DNA of 64,000 nt from an uncultured Clostridia bacterium (GCA_947174415.1 CAMWIW010000003.1:1-64000); one strand, 5' to 3'. Positions 52,553-61,553 are shown, numbered from the stretch's first letter. Translations and numbers: made by a program. Notes: a model not told the origin generated them from the sequence alone.

Positions 52553-52583
52553 AATAAGAAACTTTGATTAAACGGAACGTTTA
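52553..52583. repeat. Dispersed hairpin repeat, copy C, ending on the dnaG start codon
   Basis: AATAAG-A-AC then TTAAACGGAACGTTTA. Compared with copies A and B, one base on each arm has changed (G to A, C to T) so that pairing is kept. The last stem base is the A of the dnaG ATG, and the GGA of the loop is the only SD-like sequence. Confidence 0.6.
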
Positions 52584-54373
52584 TGGCGGGCGAGTTAAAA
52601 GAGTTTTTAACAACTTTAAAAGAAAAACTGAATATAATAGAAGTTGCGGGAAACTACGTAAGCCTTGAACGCCGTGGCGGTAACTGGTGGGCGTGTTGCC
52701 CCTTTCACCACGAGAAAACCCCGTCTTTTGCCATTAACGAAACCGACCAGTTCTATCACTGCTTCGGTTGCGGCGAATCGGGCGACGTTATAAAGTTCGT
52801 GCAGAATATGGAGAATATCGAGTTTATGGACGCGGTTAAACTCCTTGCCGAGCGCGCCAATTTGCAAGTTCCCCAAACGGGCTTTGACAGTCAGCAAACG
52901 GTTGAATTAAAGCGTAAAAAGGACGCTATACTCAAAATTTTGAACGATTGCGCTCACTTTTACCTGAACAATCTCAACTCGGGCAAAGCCGACGCTCACG
53001 TAGAATATATATTAAAACGCCAGATACCGTCTAATATAGTCCGCAAGTTCGGATTGGGCGCAAGCCTTAACTTTTACGATTTGCCGAAATACCTTCTCTC
53101 AAAAGGTTACGACAGACAGGATATGATAGACAGCGGCGCTATCAACGAAGCGGACGGTAAGCTTCTCGACGCGCAAGGCGGCAGATTAATCTATCCGATA
53201 ATTAACGCCATGGACGAGGTTATCGCATTTGGCGGCAGAGTTCTCAAAAAGACGGATTTCGGTAAGTATAAAAACACAAAAGAAACTTTGGTTTTCAACA
53301 AAAGCAAGACCCTTTACAATATAAACCTTTTAAAAAAGTTAAAGAAAGAGCAAACTATAAATGAGGTAATTATAGTCGAAGGGTATATGGATACCCTTTC
53401 ACTGTATCAGGCGGGCTTTAAAAACGTGGTTGCAAGTATGGGCACTTCCCTCACGCAGGATCAGGCTCGGCTTTTAAAAAGATACACGGAAAACGTTTTA
53501 ATAAGCTACGACGGCGATTCCGCGGGTCAGAAAGCTAATATGCGCGGGCTTGACGTTTTAAAGAGTAACGGCTTAAACGTAAAAGTAGTTCCTTTGACCG
53601 ACGGGCTCGACCCCGACGATATGATTAAACAGAAAGGTGCGGCGGCTTATCAGCGTTGCCTTGACAACTCTTTGCCGCTCATAGATTATAAGTTAGCGTC
53701 CGTCGGACGCGGCTTCGATTTATCGAAAACGGACGATAAAAGAAAGTTCGTCCAAGAAGCGATAAAAATTATAAAAACCGCGGACAGTGCGGCAGAGCAG
53801 GAAGATTTATTAAAGTCTTTAAGCGAAAAAACGGGTATTTCATATGAAAGTCTGAACCGCGACCTACGCTCAGAGCCAAAAGTTGAAGCTCCCGTTCCAA
53901 AACCCGTGGAAAGAAAGGACAATTCCTCTATGCAGGACAGGGCGTCAAGGTTTGTAATTGCGGCGTTTCTGTTCGGCTCGAAAATCGCAAAGGGAGAGGA
54001 CATTTCACAAATCCGCTTTTTGAACGGCGTACACGATATTATCGCGAAATACATTTTTTCAAAACAGTTTTTGGAAGAAAGAATACAGCCTTCCGAACTT
54101 TTCGAGTTCTTTGACGAGGGTACGGAAGAATATACCGAACTTACTAAAATTCTTGACTATTGCGACGGCAACGCCTTACAGGGCGAAGTTGCGGCAAAAT
54201 ATTTCAAGGACTGCGTAAAAACTTTAAAAATAGCAGAAGTCAACGCCGAAATCGTCAGCGTACAGTCCCGAATAGCTAACGAAACGGACGGTGAAACGCG
54301 CAAAGTACTTACAGAAAAATTACAAACACTAATTAACAAACAGAAAAAAATCAAACGCGGAGAGCAAGAATGA
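52583..54373 (+). CDS. dnaG: DNA primase DnaG
   Basis: 596 residues. CHC2 zinc finger at the N-terminus ([21 protein letters not shown]), the RNA polymerase/Toprim core ('[15 protein letters not shown]', '[11 protein letters not shown]'), and a C-terminal helicase-interacting region. No canonical SD; the start is preceded by the repeat hairpin. ATGA overlap with rpoD: the dnaG-rpoD macromolecular synthesis unit. Confidence 0.96.
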   Translation: MAGELKEFLTTLKEKLNIIEVAGNYVSLERRGGNWWACCPFHHEKTPSFAINETDQFYHCFGCGESGDVIKFVQNMENIEFMDAVKLLAERANLQVPQTGFDSQQTVELKRKKDAILKILNDCAHFYLNNLNSGKADAHVEYILKRQIPSNIVRKFGLGASLNFYDLPKYLLSKGYDRQDMIDSGAINEADGKLLDAQGGRLIYPIINAMDEVIAFGGRVLKKTDFGKYKNTKETLVFNKSKTLYNINLLKKLKKEQTINEVIIVEGYMDTLSLYQAGFKNVVASMGTSLTQDQARLLKRYTENVLISYDGDSAGQKANMRGLDVLKSNGLNVKVVPLTDGLDPDDMIKQKGAAAYQRCLDNSLPLIDYKLASVGRGFDLSKTDDKRKFVQEAIKIIKTADSAAEQEDLLKSLSEKTGISYESLNRDLRSEPKVEAPVPKPVERKDNSSMQDRASRFVIAAFLFGSKIAKGEDISQIRFLNGVHDIIAKYIFSKQFLEERIQPSELFEFFDEGTEEYTELTKILDYCDGNALQGEVAAKYFKDCVKTLKIAEVNAEIVSVQSRIANETDGETRKVLTEKLQTLINKQKKIKRGEQE

Positions 54374-55431
54374 ATTTAACCGAACAAAAATTAGGCGAAA
54401 TTTTAAAGCATATAATCGATACTTACGGCGCGAAAGGCTCTATTACAACCAACACGCTTTGCGATATTATGGAAAAGTATGAAACGACCCCCGCACAAAT
54501 GGACTACGTCTATAAGTCCATTGCGGAGGCAAGCATACAGATTATCGACGAGGCTGAGCGTGATAAAGAGCTTTATGAGCAAGCCCTGTCCGACATCGGT
54601 CTTGACGACCCCGTAAAGATGTATTTAAAGGACATCGGCAGAGTATCTCTTTTGTCCTCCGACGACGAGATAGAGCTTGCCCGCAGAATGCAGGAAGAGG
54701 GGGACGAGGAAGCTAAAAGGCAGCTTTCCGAGGCGAATTTAAGGCTCGTCGTTTCAATCGCAAAAAGATACGTCGGACGCGGAATGTTATTCCTTGACTT
54801 AATTCAGGAAGGCAACCTCGGACTTATGAAAGCCGTTGAAAAGTTCGACTATCAGAAAGGCTTTAAATTCTCGACCTACGCAACTTGGTGGATAAGGCAA
54901 GCTATAACGAGGGCTATTGCGGATCAGGCAAGAACTATCCGTATTCCCGTGCATATGGTTGAAACCATAAATAAGCTTACCCGCGTTTCGAGAATTTTAT
55001 TGCAAAAACTCGGCAGAGAACCGACCCCCGCGGAAATCGCAAAGGAAATGGGCATCAGCGAAGAGCGCGTTTGTGAAATTCAGAAAATCGCGCAAGACCC
55101 CGTTTCTTTGGAAACGCCTATCGGCGAGGAGGAGGACAGCCACCTCGGCGACTTCATAGAGGACGTTACGACCGCAACCCCGTCGGACAGCGTTTCGACT
55201 ACTATGCTTAAAGAAACTCTTTTGGGCGTTTTAAACAGCTTAACCCCGCGTGAAGAAAAGGTTTTGCGCCTCCGTTACGGCGTTGACGACGGCAGACCCC
55301 GCACCTTGGAAGAGGTCGGCAAGGAGTTCAACGTAACCCGTGAAAGAATAAGACAGATAGAGGCAAAGGCTTTAAGAAAGCTTCGCCACCCGTCGCGTTC
55401 CAAGCACTTGAAAGATTTCCTCGATACCTGA
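54370..55431 (+). CDS. rpoD: RNA polymerase primary sigma factor RpoD (SigA)
   Basis: Housekeeping sigma factor, 353 residues. Region 1.2 '[18 protein letters not shown]', region 2 '[19 protein letters not shown]' and '[16 protein letters not shown]', region 3 '[12 protein letters not shown]', region 4 HTH '[20 protein letters not shown]'. The abundant TTGACA-17-TATAAT promoters here are its expected targets. One-base overlap with trmK. Confidence 0.97.
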   Translation: MNLTEQKLGEILKHIIDTYGAKGSITTNTLCDIMEKYETTPAQMDYVYKSIAEASIQIIDEAERDKELYEQALSDIGLDDPVKMYLKDIGRVSLLSSDDEIELARRMQEEGDEEAKRQLSEANLRLVVSIAKRYVGRGMLFLDLIQEGNLGLMKAVEKFDYQKGFKFSTYATWWIRQAITRAIADQARTIRIPVHMVETINKLTRVSRILLQKLGREPTPAEIAKEMGISEERVCEIQKIAQDPVSLETPIGEEEDSHLGDFIEDVTTATPSDSVSTTMLKETLLGVLNSLTPREEKVLRLRYGVDDGRPRTLEEVGKEFNVTRERIRQIEAKALRKLRHPSRSKHLKDFLDT

Positions 55432-56072
55432 TGGACAGAATTAGTAAACTTTGCTCTTATCTCGACAAATGCACGACCTTTGCGGACGTTGGTTGCGACC
55501 ACGGCTACTGTACGCGCTATATGCTTAAAAACGGCTTGTGCGAAAGTGCGGTTATCACGGATATCAGCGCAAAGTGTTTGAATAAAGCCGAAAACTTGCT
55601 TTTAGGATATATAGAAAAAGGCGTCGTTTCTTCGGTCTGTTGCAACGGGCTTGAAGGCGTAAGCGAGGATACCGAGCAGGTTTTAATCGCCGGAATGGGC
55701 GGGGACGAGATATTAAGTATATTCAAAAACTCGTTTATACCACGAAACTTCGTTTTGCAACCTATGAAAAACGTTCGTGCCGTGAGGGAATATCTCTTAT
55801 CGAACTATGCGGAAATTACGTTGGACGAGCCGTTTGAAAGCGGCGGAAAGTTTTACTTCGTAATTAAGGGTAAAAGGGTTGGCGTTCCAAGCAAATACGG
55901 CGAAAGTCAGCTTGAATTCGGTTTGAATTTATTGGGTATAACCACAAAAAAATATATTTTTGCGGAAATAATTAAAAAACGCGCGTATCTTGAAAGGAAT
56001 TTAAACGAAGAAACGCGTTCGAAAATAGAAGAAGAAGTTCGTTTTATGGAGGGCGTATTGAATGAAAATTGA
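55431..56072 (+). CDS. trmK: tRNA (adenine(22)-N1)-methyltransferase TrmK
   Basis: SAM-dependent methyltransferase, 213 residues. 'FADVGCDHGYCTRYM' is the SAM motif, followed by 'VITDISAKCL' and the family 'LIAGMGGDEIL'. C-terminal helical coiled region. Position between rpoD and nif3 is the conserved Firmicutes order; it overlaps nif3 by 11 bases. Confidence 0.93.
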   Translation: MDRISKLCSYLDKCTTFADVGCDHGYCTRYMLKNGLCESAVITDISAKCLNKAENLLLGYIEKGVVSSVCCNGLEGVSEDTEQVLIAGMGGDEILSIFKNSFIPRNFVLQPMKNVRAVREYLLSNYAEITLDEPFESGGKFYFVIKGKRVGVPSKYGESQLEFGLNLLGITTKKYIFAEIIKKRAYLERNLNEETRSKIEEEVRFMEGVLNEN

Positions 56073-56850
56073 AGATATTTTCTCACTTTTGGAAAAAGAA
56101 GTCGCGCCCGTTAGTTTGTCCGACGAGTTTTGCGGCAAGTACAAGATGTACGATAACAGCGGAATAATAATAAATTGCGGCAATGAGGTTACAGGCGCGC
56201 TGTTTTCTCTCGACCTCACGGTAAAGGCGGTTGAAAGGGCAAAAACCCTCGGATTTAATCTTATAGTAACTCACCACCCCGCAATCTACGGCGGAATTTC
56301 CAAATTCGACTTAACGGCAGACCCGCAGGCGCAGGCACTTGCCGAGTGTATGAAAAACGGAATTTCGGTGATTTCCATGCACCTTAATTTCGACGGCGCG
56401 CCGCAAGGTATTGACCGTTTTCTTTGCCGTGGATTGGGCGGCGATAAAGCGGAAATCTCCGCGCCGTTATCGAACGGCGGTTACGGTAGAGTTTATCCCG
56501 TCGCGCCTACCGATTTTAAAAACTTCGTACAAAACGTAAAAAAAGAATTTTCGACGGACAGGGTTTTAGCCTACGGCGAAGATAATAAAAAAGTAAGCCG
56601 CGTCGCCTCGTTCTGCGGAGCGGGCTGCGACGAGCATAACATCGATTTTGCCGTGAACGGTAAGGCGGACGTTTTCGTATCGGCGGATATGAAGCACCAC
56701 GAAATCCTTGCCCTCACCCAAAGGGGGATTGCCGTAATAGTTCTTACGCACTACGCTTCTGAAAATTACGGTTTTGAAAAAATTTATCTTAATATCAAAG
56801 ACGGACTTAAAGTAAAGTCGGAGTATTTCACCGACGCAAGCTTGCTTTAA
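56062..56850 (+). CDS. Nif3-like dinuclear metal-binding protein (DUF34)
   Basis: 262 residues of the NIF3/DUF34 family; metal ligands in 'VTHHPAIYGG' and the C-terminal 'DMKHHEI' region with 'THYASE'. Proposed as a GTP cyclohydrolase I type 2-like protein in databases, but its activity is not settled. Overlaps the end of trmK by 11 bases. Confidence 0.9.
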   Translation: MKIEDIFSLLEKEVAPVSLSDEFCGKYKMYDNSGIIINCGNEVTGALFSLDLTVKAVERAKTLGFNLIVTHHPAIYGGISKFDLTADPQAQALAECMKNGISVISMHLNFDGAPQGIDRFLCRGLGGDKAEISAPLSNGGYGRVYPVAPTDFKNFVQNVKKEFSTDRVLAYGEDNKKVSRVASFCGAGCDEHNIDFAVNGKADVFVSADMKHHEILALTQRGIAVIVLTHYASENYGFEKIYLNIKDGLKVKSEYFTDASLL

Positions 56851-56867
56851 ATCCTAAGGAGAATAAT

Positions 56868-57569
56868 ATGACGCAGGTTGAAAAACTTTTAAAGTATCAG
56901 GAAACGGACGAAAAGCTTTTAAAGCTTGAGCGTGATTTGGGCAATTCGGACGAAAGAAAGAACTTCGTTCAGGCAAAATCGTTCCTGACGAAAGCTCCCG
57001 AAAAGCTTGACGCTTTGGAGGCAAAGGCAGTTGAACTTGCCGCCCTCGTTTCAGAGCTTAACAAAAAGTACCAGGAAATCGCGGAAACACTTTCCGATTT
57101 CGACCATATCGACGAAATGGTTGACGGCGGTGCGGATATTTCGTTCTATAAGAAAAACGTTACCCAAATATCCGACAGATTAAAGTCCATTAAGTCGGAA
57201 GTGGCTTCACTTACCAAAGCCGTTAAAGAGGCGGACGAAGAATATCAGCAAATGAAGAAAAAGACGATTGATATGCAAAAGCAGTATACGGAATCGTCTG
57301 AGGCGTACAAAAAGCTGAAAGAAAGCTTGCAAGGCGAAGCTTTAACCGTAAAAAAAGAGCTTGACGCATTACAAAAGGGCATCGAGCCCGAAGCAATGAA
57401 AAAATACGAAGTCAAGCGCAGTGAACGGATATTTCCCATTCTTTGCGCCGAAAACGGCGGAAGGTGCTCCAAGTGCGGCAGCGAGCTGTCCCTTGCCGAC
57501 AAGGAAAAAATTTCTTCGGGCAGTATAGTCGAGTGCGATAACTGCCACAGAATACTTTATAAGGGTTAG
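56868..57569 (+). CDS. Coiled-coil protein with C-terminal C4 zinc ribbon
   Basis: 233 residues: long heptad-rich coiled coil (about 30-185), then a zinc ribbon 'CSKCGSEL ... VECDNCHRIL'. This is the C4-type zinc-ribbon (DUF164-like) family that commonly follows nif3. Function unknown; possibly nucleic-acid associated. SD AAGGAGAA. Confidence 0.85.
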   Translation: MTQVEKLLKYQETDEKLLKLERDLGNSDERKNFVQAKSFLTKAPEKLDALEAKAVELAALVSELNKKYQEIAETLSDFDHIDEMVDGGADISFYKKNVTQISDRLKSIKSEVASLTKAVKEADEEYQQMKKKTIDMQKQYTESSEAYKKLKESLQGEALTVKKELDALQKGIEPEAMKKYEVKRSERIFPILCAENGGRCSKCGSELSLADKEKISSGSIVECDNCHRILYKG

Positions 57570-57605
57570 TTTTAGTGCAATTTGCACAAAAATTAAATAC
57601 AAGTA

Positions 57606-57634
57606 TTGACAAATTTCGACGTTTATGTTATCTT
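57606..57634 (+). promoter_or_regulatory. Sigma-A promoter of the structured leader
   Basis: TTGACA, 17 bases, TATCTT. Transcription should start near 57641. Confidence 0.75.
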
Positions 57635-57640
57635 ATAGTT

Positions 57641-57737
57641 CCTCTCTGACGAGGGGGCTATTCATACGGCGGTAAAGCTGTTAATAATAGGGGAAAAAGT
57701 AAACCCGTCGGAAAGTGATTCCGACGGGTTTTACTTT
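57641..57737 (+). ncRNA. Candidate riboswitch or attenuator leader
   Basis: A leader of about 97 nt. Hairpin 1: CCTCTC-TGAC-GAGGGG (57641-57656). Element 2: CTATT (57659-57663) pairing with AATAG, enclosing CGGC-GGTAAA-GCTG. Terminator: AACCCGTCGGAA / TTCCGACGGGTT followed by TTTACTTT. CTGACGAGG of hairpin 1 (57646-57654) can instead pair with CCCGTCGG of the terminator 5' arm (57704-57711), giving alternative on and off states. I do not recognise a described riboswitch class. It sits directly upstream of the SGNH hydrolase gene. Confidence 0.55.
57702..57737 (+). terminator. Terminator in the leader upstream of the SGNH gene
   Basis: 12-bp perfect stem AACCCGTCGGAA / TTCCGACGGGTT with a 5-base loop, then a T-rich tract; 16 bases before the ATG with an AAAGGAAA SD between. 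Confidence 0.88.
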
Positions 57738-57753
57738 ATCGAAAGGAAAATTT

Positions 57754-58428
57754 ATGGAATTTAAAAATAAAACGCTTGCCGTTTTCGGCGACAGTATTAT
57801 GTACGGTTCAGGTAACGACGGTTTCGGCGTTGGCGAATACCTTAAAAAAGATATGGGTTTTAAACTTATAAAATACTGCGTGGGAGGCGCAAGGGTCGGT
57901 TATTGCGAGGAAAAGAATTGGTTTATCATTCAGGTGAGAAAAGCCGTTCGGGATAATATAGTCCCTGACTATATCGTATTCGACGGGTTTACCAACGACT
58001 GTTATAAAACGGACGGCGTTAACTTTGACGTACCTCTCGGAAATATTCCGTCTGCCGTGCAAGATATTTTCGATATAACTTGGCAAGATGACTTTTCAAC
58101 TTGTTTCGAAAGTGCGGTATGCGCCTTCAAGAAATATTTCCCTAAGGCAAAAATAATATTCGTTAGACCCCACAAAATGGGGCGGAGAGAGGAAGAGGCG
58201 CAACGCATTTACGGCGAACGCGCCGTAGCACTCTGCAAAAAGCACTCCGTTGCCGTTGCAGATATTTACGAAGAAAGCGGCTTGGATACTTTTTTAGCCG
58301 AGCACCGCGACAGATACACTAATGACAGCTACAGTTGGGGTAAAGGCGATTGCACCCACCCTAACGCAATCGGATACGAAAAATTTTATATGCCGATTAT
58401 AGAGAAGAAGATTAAGGAGCTGAAATAA
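57754..58428 (+). CDS. SGNH/GDSL-type hydrolase
   Basis: 224 residues from the ATG at 57754 (the ORF-track start lies within the terminator). Block I 'VFGDSIMYGSGND' with the nucleophile Ser, block III 'DGFTND', block V 'DCTHPN' with Asp and His. No signal peptide, so cytoplasmic; probably a carbohydrate or lipid esterase, substrate unknown. It is directly under control of the structured leader, and is followed with no gap by a flavoprotein gene. Confidence 0.85.
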   Translation: MEFKNKTLAVFGDSIMYGSGNDGFGVGEYLKKDMGFKLIKYCVGGARVGYCEEKNWFIIQVRKAVRDNIVPDYIVFDGFTNDCYKTDGVNFDVPLGNIPSAVQDIFDITWQDDFSTCFESAVCAFKKYFPKAKIIFVRPHKMGRREEEAQRIYGERAVALCKKHSVAVADIYEESGLDTFLAEHRDRYTNDSYSWGKGDCTHPNAIGYEKFYMPIIEKKIKELK

Positions 58429-59052
58429 ATGAAAGTTTTATTGATAAACGGCAGTCCAAATGAGAACGGCTGTACAAATGCGGCGCTTTGCATAGTTGCG
58501 GACGAACTGAAAAAACAAGGTGTAGAGAGCGAAATAATATGGCTCGGTAACGGTCCGGTCAGAGGTTGCATAGGTTGCGGCGGCTGTAAAGCTGGCAACG
58601 GCTGCGTATTCAAAGACGACCCGTTGAACGCAATCGGCGAAAAAGTCAAGACGGCGGACGGTTACGTTTTCGGCGCGCCCGTTCACTACGCCTCGCCGAA
58701 CGGCGCAACGGTTGCAATTTTAGACCGACTGTTTTATGCCTTTGGTAAATATATGCAGTTTAAGCCCGCGGCAAGCGTGGTTTCCGCAAGACGTGCGGGC
58801 ACGACGGCGTCTTACGACGTTTTGAATAAGTACATAGGTATAAACAATATGCTGCAAGTGCCGTCAACCTATTGGAATATGGTTCACGGTAACACCCCCG
58901 AACAAGTTTTAAAGGACGAAGAAGGGGTAACTATAATGCGCGCTATCGGCAGTAATATGGCGTGGCTTTTAAAACTTTTGCAAAACGCAAAGGGCACGGA
59001 GCTTGAAAAACCCGTCGTAATCCCCAAAGTCAAAACCAATTTTATAAGATAG
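58429..59052 (+). CDS. NADPH-dependent FMN reductase / flavodoxin-family oxidoreductase
   Basis: 207 residues: FMN-binding 'LLINGSPNENGCTNAAL' and 'FGAPVHYASPNG', and a cysteine motif 'CIGCGGCKAGNGC' reminiscent of iron-sulfur flavoproteins of the same family. A redox role is inferred; partner unknown. Starts one base after the SGNH stop and is followed by a membrane-protein gene. Confidence 0.87.
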   Translation: MKVLLINGSPNENGCTNAALCIVADELKKQGVESEIIWLGNGPVRGCIGCGGCKAGNGCVFKDDPLNAIGEKVKTADGYVFGAPVHYASPNGATVAILDRLFYAFGKYMQFKPAASVVSARRAGTTASYDVLNKYIGINNMLQVPSTYWNMVHGNTPEQVLKDEEGVTIMRAIGSNMAWLLKLLQNAKGTELEKPVVIPKVKTNFIR

Positions 59053-59067
59053 GCGTACCTTTGCCAA

Positions 59068-60033
59068 ATGGAACATAAAGACGTACACTTTTATAAACTT
59101 AATATATCGAAACGGTACGGTGTTGAGGGCGCATATATCAAGATAGGGGAAACTGTCCTTTTAGGGTTTGTTTTCAGCTTGTTTTGGGCGGTCATAATAG
59201 CTGCTATAATAGTTAATTTAAACGTATTGTTCAGCGACGTACTAATTATCGTTTTTATATTTGTGTTTATCGTAATACTTTCGGTTTTAACTGCGTTTGC
59301 GTGCATAAAATTTGCGCCTATTCTGAAAAAGAGAATACACGCGCATAAACTTTTAAAAAATTGTACGCTTACAGACGGAACGGTTGTCGATTTGCAGAAA
59401 CAAAAATCGGAGCATTTGGGCACAAGCGCCGCACATCACAAAATATATTACAGGGTTTATTTAAAGTATTGCTTTCACGGATTAGACGGCGCTTTGCGTT
59501 ACGGAGAGTATATGGGCAATTACGGCGAAGTTCCGTTTTTCGTTGGTCAGAATTTAATGATTGCCTATAATGATACTGACAGCTTAATTCTGAACAAGTT
59601 TACATTATCGGACGGGGCGGACGAATTTGCGCTAGCCGAAGCCGAAAGGGAGCGAGTCGATTTTACGGGTTTAACAGGTAACTTAATTAAAGTTGACTTA
59701 TTAAAACCTATTTCTGTTGCAGATTACGACTCTTTGTTCATAAAAGCTAAAAGAAGAAAACGGTTGAAACGAATTTTGCAAGATTTTCCGCGCTTTACGA
59801 TAGGCATATGTTTTATAAAAAAGGGCACTTATCGCTATAACGCGGGGAATACTAAATATTACTGTTTTATTCAAGAAAACGGCAACAAGCGCGTAGGAGA
59901 GTGTACAGGAATATGCAACGTAAAAGACGGAGACGAAGTTACGGTTGCATACGGTAACGGCGTATCTGAAATTATATCGCATTATACTTTGAAACAGTCG
60001 TTTCCTAAACCAAGACGTAATAAATCGGTTTAA
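59068..60033 (+). CDS. Hypothetical membrane protein with DUF3592-like beta domain
   Basis: 321 residues. Two TM helices near the N-terminus (about 27-50 and 53-78), followed by a soluble domain with 'CTLTDGTVVDL', 'YYRVYLKYCFHGLDG', 'YGEYMGNYGEVPFFVGQ', a pattern like DUF3592 and like the protein at 30.1 kb. The C-terminal third is basic. Function unknown. Last gene before a strong terminator. Confidence 0.6.
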   Translation: MEHKDVHFYKLNISKRYGVEGAYIKIGETVLLGFVFSLFWAVIIAAIIVNLNVLFSDVLIIVFIFVFIVILSVLTAFACIKFAPILKKRIHAHKLLKNCTLTDGTVVDLQKQKSEHLGTSAAHHKIYYRVYLKYCFHGLDGALRYGEYMGNYGEVPFFVGQNLMIAYNDTDSLILNKFTLSDGADEFALAEAERERVDFTGLTGNLIKVDLLKPISVADYDSLFIKAKRRKRLKRILQDFPRFTIGICFIKKGTYRYNAGNTKYYCFIQENGNKRVGECTGICNVKDGDEVTVAYGNGVSEIISHYTLKQSFPKPRRNKSV

Positions 60034-60076
60034 AATAAGCGGCGCGGGCAATCAGCCCGCGCCGCTTATTTTTATT
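60032..60076. terminator. Bidirectional terminator with 18-bp stem
   Basis: AAAATAAGCGGCGCGGGC, loop AATCA, GCCCGCGCCGCTTATTTT and T-run. Shared by the convergent membrane-protein and aspS genes. The GCGGCGCGGGCAAT core is the same as at 101-126. Confidence 0.92.
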
Positions 60077-60078
60077 TG

Positions 60079-61410
60079 TTAAGGTGAAACCCTGTTTATA
60101 TCTCTCGGGAACATAGTGGCATTTCTTACATTCTTGAAGCCGAGAAGGTGCATCGTCAATCTTTCAAGACCAAGTCCCAAGCCGCCGTGAGGGGGTGCGC
60201 CGTATTTATGCAACATTAAATACGTTTCGAACTCGTCGGGATTCATACCCATTTTCTTCATTTTCGCAACTTGCTCGTTGTAATCGTGAATTCTCTGTCC
60301 GCCGCTCGTTATCTCCAAACCTCTGAACAAGAGGTCGAAAGAGAGTGTAACTTCGGGGTCTTCGGGGTCGTCCATAGTATAGAACGGACGCTTTTTCGAA
60401 AGGTAATGTGTTACAAACAAGAAGTCGGAATTAAACTGCTGCTTCGCCCACTTACCGAGGAACGCTTCTTCCTCGGGCTCGAAGTCCTTCATATCGGTAA
60501 TATTTTTCAGTTTCTTAACGCAAAGCTCTTTCGCGTCCTTGAACCGTATGCAAGGTATAGAAGTTATTTCGGGAATATCCACTTTAAGAAGTTCAACTTC
60601 GGGTGTGTATTCGGTTTTTAACAAATTCATTATATATTTAAGCGCACCGGTTTCCATATTCATAATATCGGTAAAACTCTCAATGAATCCCATTTCGAAG
60701 TCCATTGAAATGTACTCGTTCAAGTGCCTCGAAGTATCGTGGTGCTCAGCGCGGAATACGGGTGCGATTTCAAACACTCTCTCGAACACGGGAACGAGAG
60801 CCTGCTTGTAAAGCTGCGGGCTCTGCGCAAGATAAACCGTCTTGCCGAAGTAGTCTAACTTGAAAACGTTCGTGCCGCCCTCTGCGCCCGCAAAGTTGAT
60901 TTTTGGGGAGTGGATTTCGGTAAAGTTCTGACTCTGTAAGTATTCGCGGAAACCTCTTTGAATTCCTTCCTGAATTTTAAATATTGCGCGTTCCTTGGGG
61001 TTGCGCAAGGTTACGGGTCGGTTATCGAGATTGACCGAAAGGTCGCAGGTTACCTGCTTTTTCGAAATTACGACGGGCGGAATAGCGGCGGGAGAGGAGA
61101 TAATTTCAATATCGTGAATTTGCAATTCGTATCTTTCGCTTCCGTCGCGCGTTTCGCTTTTAACTACTTTGCCCGTGATTTTTGCCGAAGCCTGCTCAAC
61201 GATATTTTCGTTTAGTCTGAACTCGGAAAATTCGGGGGAATATACGCACTGAATAAGCTCGCGCGCAGTTCTGATAAGAATAAAAGCGAAGTCGGACATT
61301 TCACGGATATTGTGAATAACGCCCTTGATTTTAACGACTTTTTCTACGTTGTTTTTGAATTCAGAATAGGGGGTATAGCCATAGTCGATAACGCCCGTAA
61401 TTTCTTCCAT
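60079..61410 (-). CDS. aspS: Archaeal-type aspartyl-tRNA synthetase
   Basis: Class II synthetase, 443 residues from ATG 61410 (the ORF-track start is 19 codons upstream). It lacks the bacterial GAD insertion and matches the short archaeal/eukaryotic-type AspRS: OB anticodon domain, 'NLDNRPVTLRNP', motif 2 'FEIAPVFRAEHHDTSRHLNE', 'SGGQRIHDY', motif 3 'PPHGGLGLGLERL'. In the anticodon-binding loop His33 (GVIHNIRE) stands where discriminating archaeal enzymes have Trp, so it may charge both tRNA-Asp and tRNA-Asn. SD GAGGA. Confidence 0.9.
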   Translation of the reverse strand: MEEITGVIDYGYTPYSEFKNNVEKVVKIKGVIHNIREMSDFAFILIRTARELIQCVYSPEFSEFRLNENIVEQASAKITGKVVKSETRDGSERYELQIHDIEIISSPAAIPPVVISKKQVTCDLSVNLDNRPVTLRNPKERAIFKIQEGIQRGFREYLQSQNFTEIHSPKINFAGAEGGTNVFKLDYFGKTVYLAQSPQLYKQALVPVFERVFEIAPVFRAEHHDTSRHLNEYISMDFEMGFIESFTDIMNMETGALKYIMNLLKTEYTPEVELLKVDIPEITSIPCIRFKDAKELCVKKLKNITDMKDFEPEEEAFLGKWAKQQFNSDFLFVTHYLSKKRPFYTMDDPEDPEVTLSFDLLFRGLEITSGGQRIHDYNEQVAKMKKMGMNPDEFETYLMLHKYGAPPHGGLGLGLERLTMHLLGFKNVRNATMFPRDINRVSP

Positions 61411-61438
61411 AATTTTCCTCGGTTTATAGTTTTCTATA

Positions 61439-61467
61439 ATTTTAAGTCTTTTAGAAGCAAAAATCAA
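61439..61467 (-). promoter_or_regulatory. Sigma-A promoter for aspS
   Basis: Minus strand TTGATT, 17 bases, TAAAAT, about 28 bases upstream of the chosen aspS ATG. Confidence 0.6.
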
Positions 61468-61517
61468 GTAAATTGAAAAGCGCGGAATAATAAATTTACA
61501 ATGTAAAAAATTTCTTG

Positions 61518-61546
61518 TTGCATTTTTCTATACTTATTCTTATAAT
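61518..61546 (+). promoter_or_regulatory. Sigma-A promoter for 6S RNA
   Basis: TTGCAT, 17 bases, TATAAT; predicted start about 61554, at the 5' arm of the closing stem. Confidence 0.75.
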
Positions 61547-61553
61547 ATATATT

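Noticed and set aside
52519-52560. Possible dnaG promoter starting TTGACT
   Set aside because: No -10 at 16-18 bases; the sequence is better explained as the arm of the GACTTG-TAA-CAAGTC hairpin.
57641-57737. Identification of the leader as a guanidine-II (mini-ykkC) riboswitch because of an ACGA in hairpin 1
   Set aside because: The ACGA cannot sit in a tetraloop closed by the required stem, and the second ACGR hairpin is absent.
57715-57753. Upstream extension of the SGNH hydrolase (track start at 57715)
   Set aside because: The extension is translated terminator sequence; the ATG at 57754 has a proper SD and begins the conserved fold.
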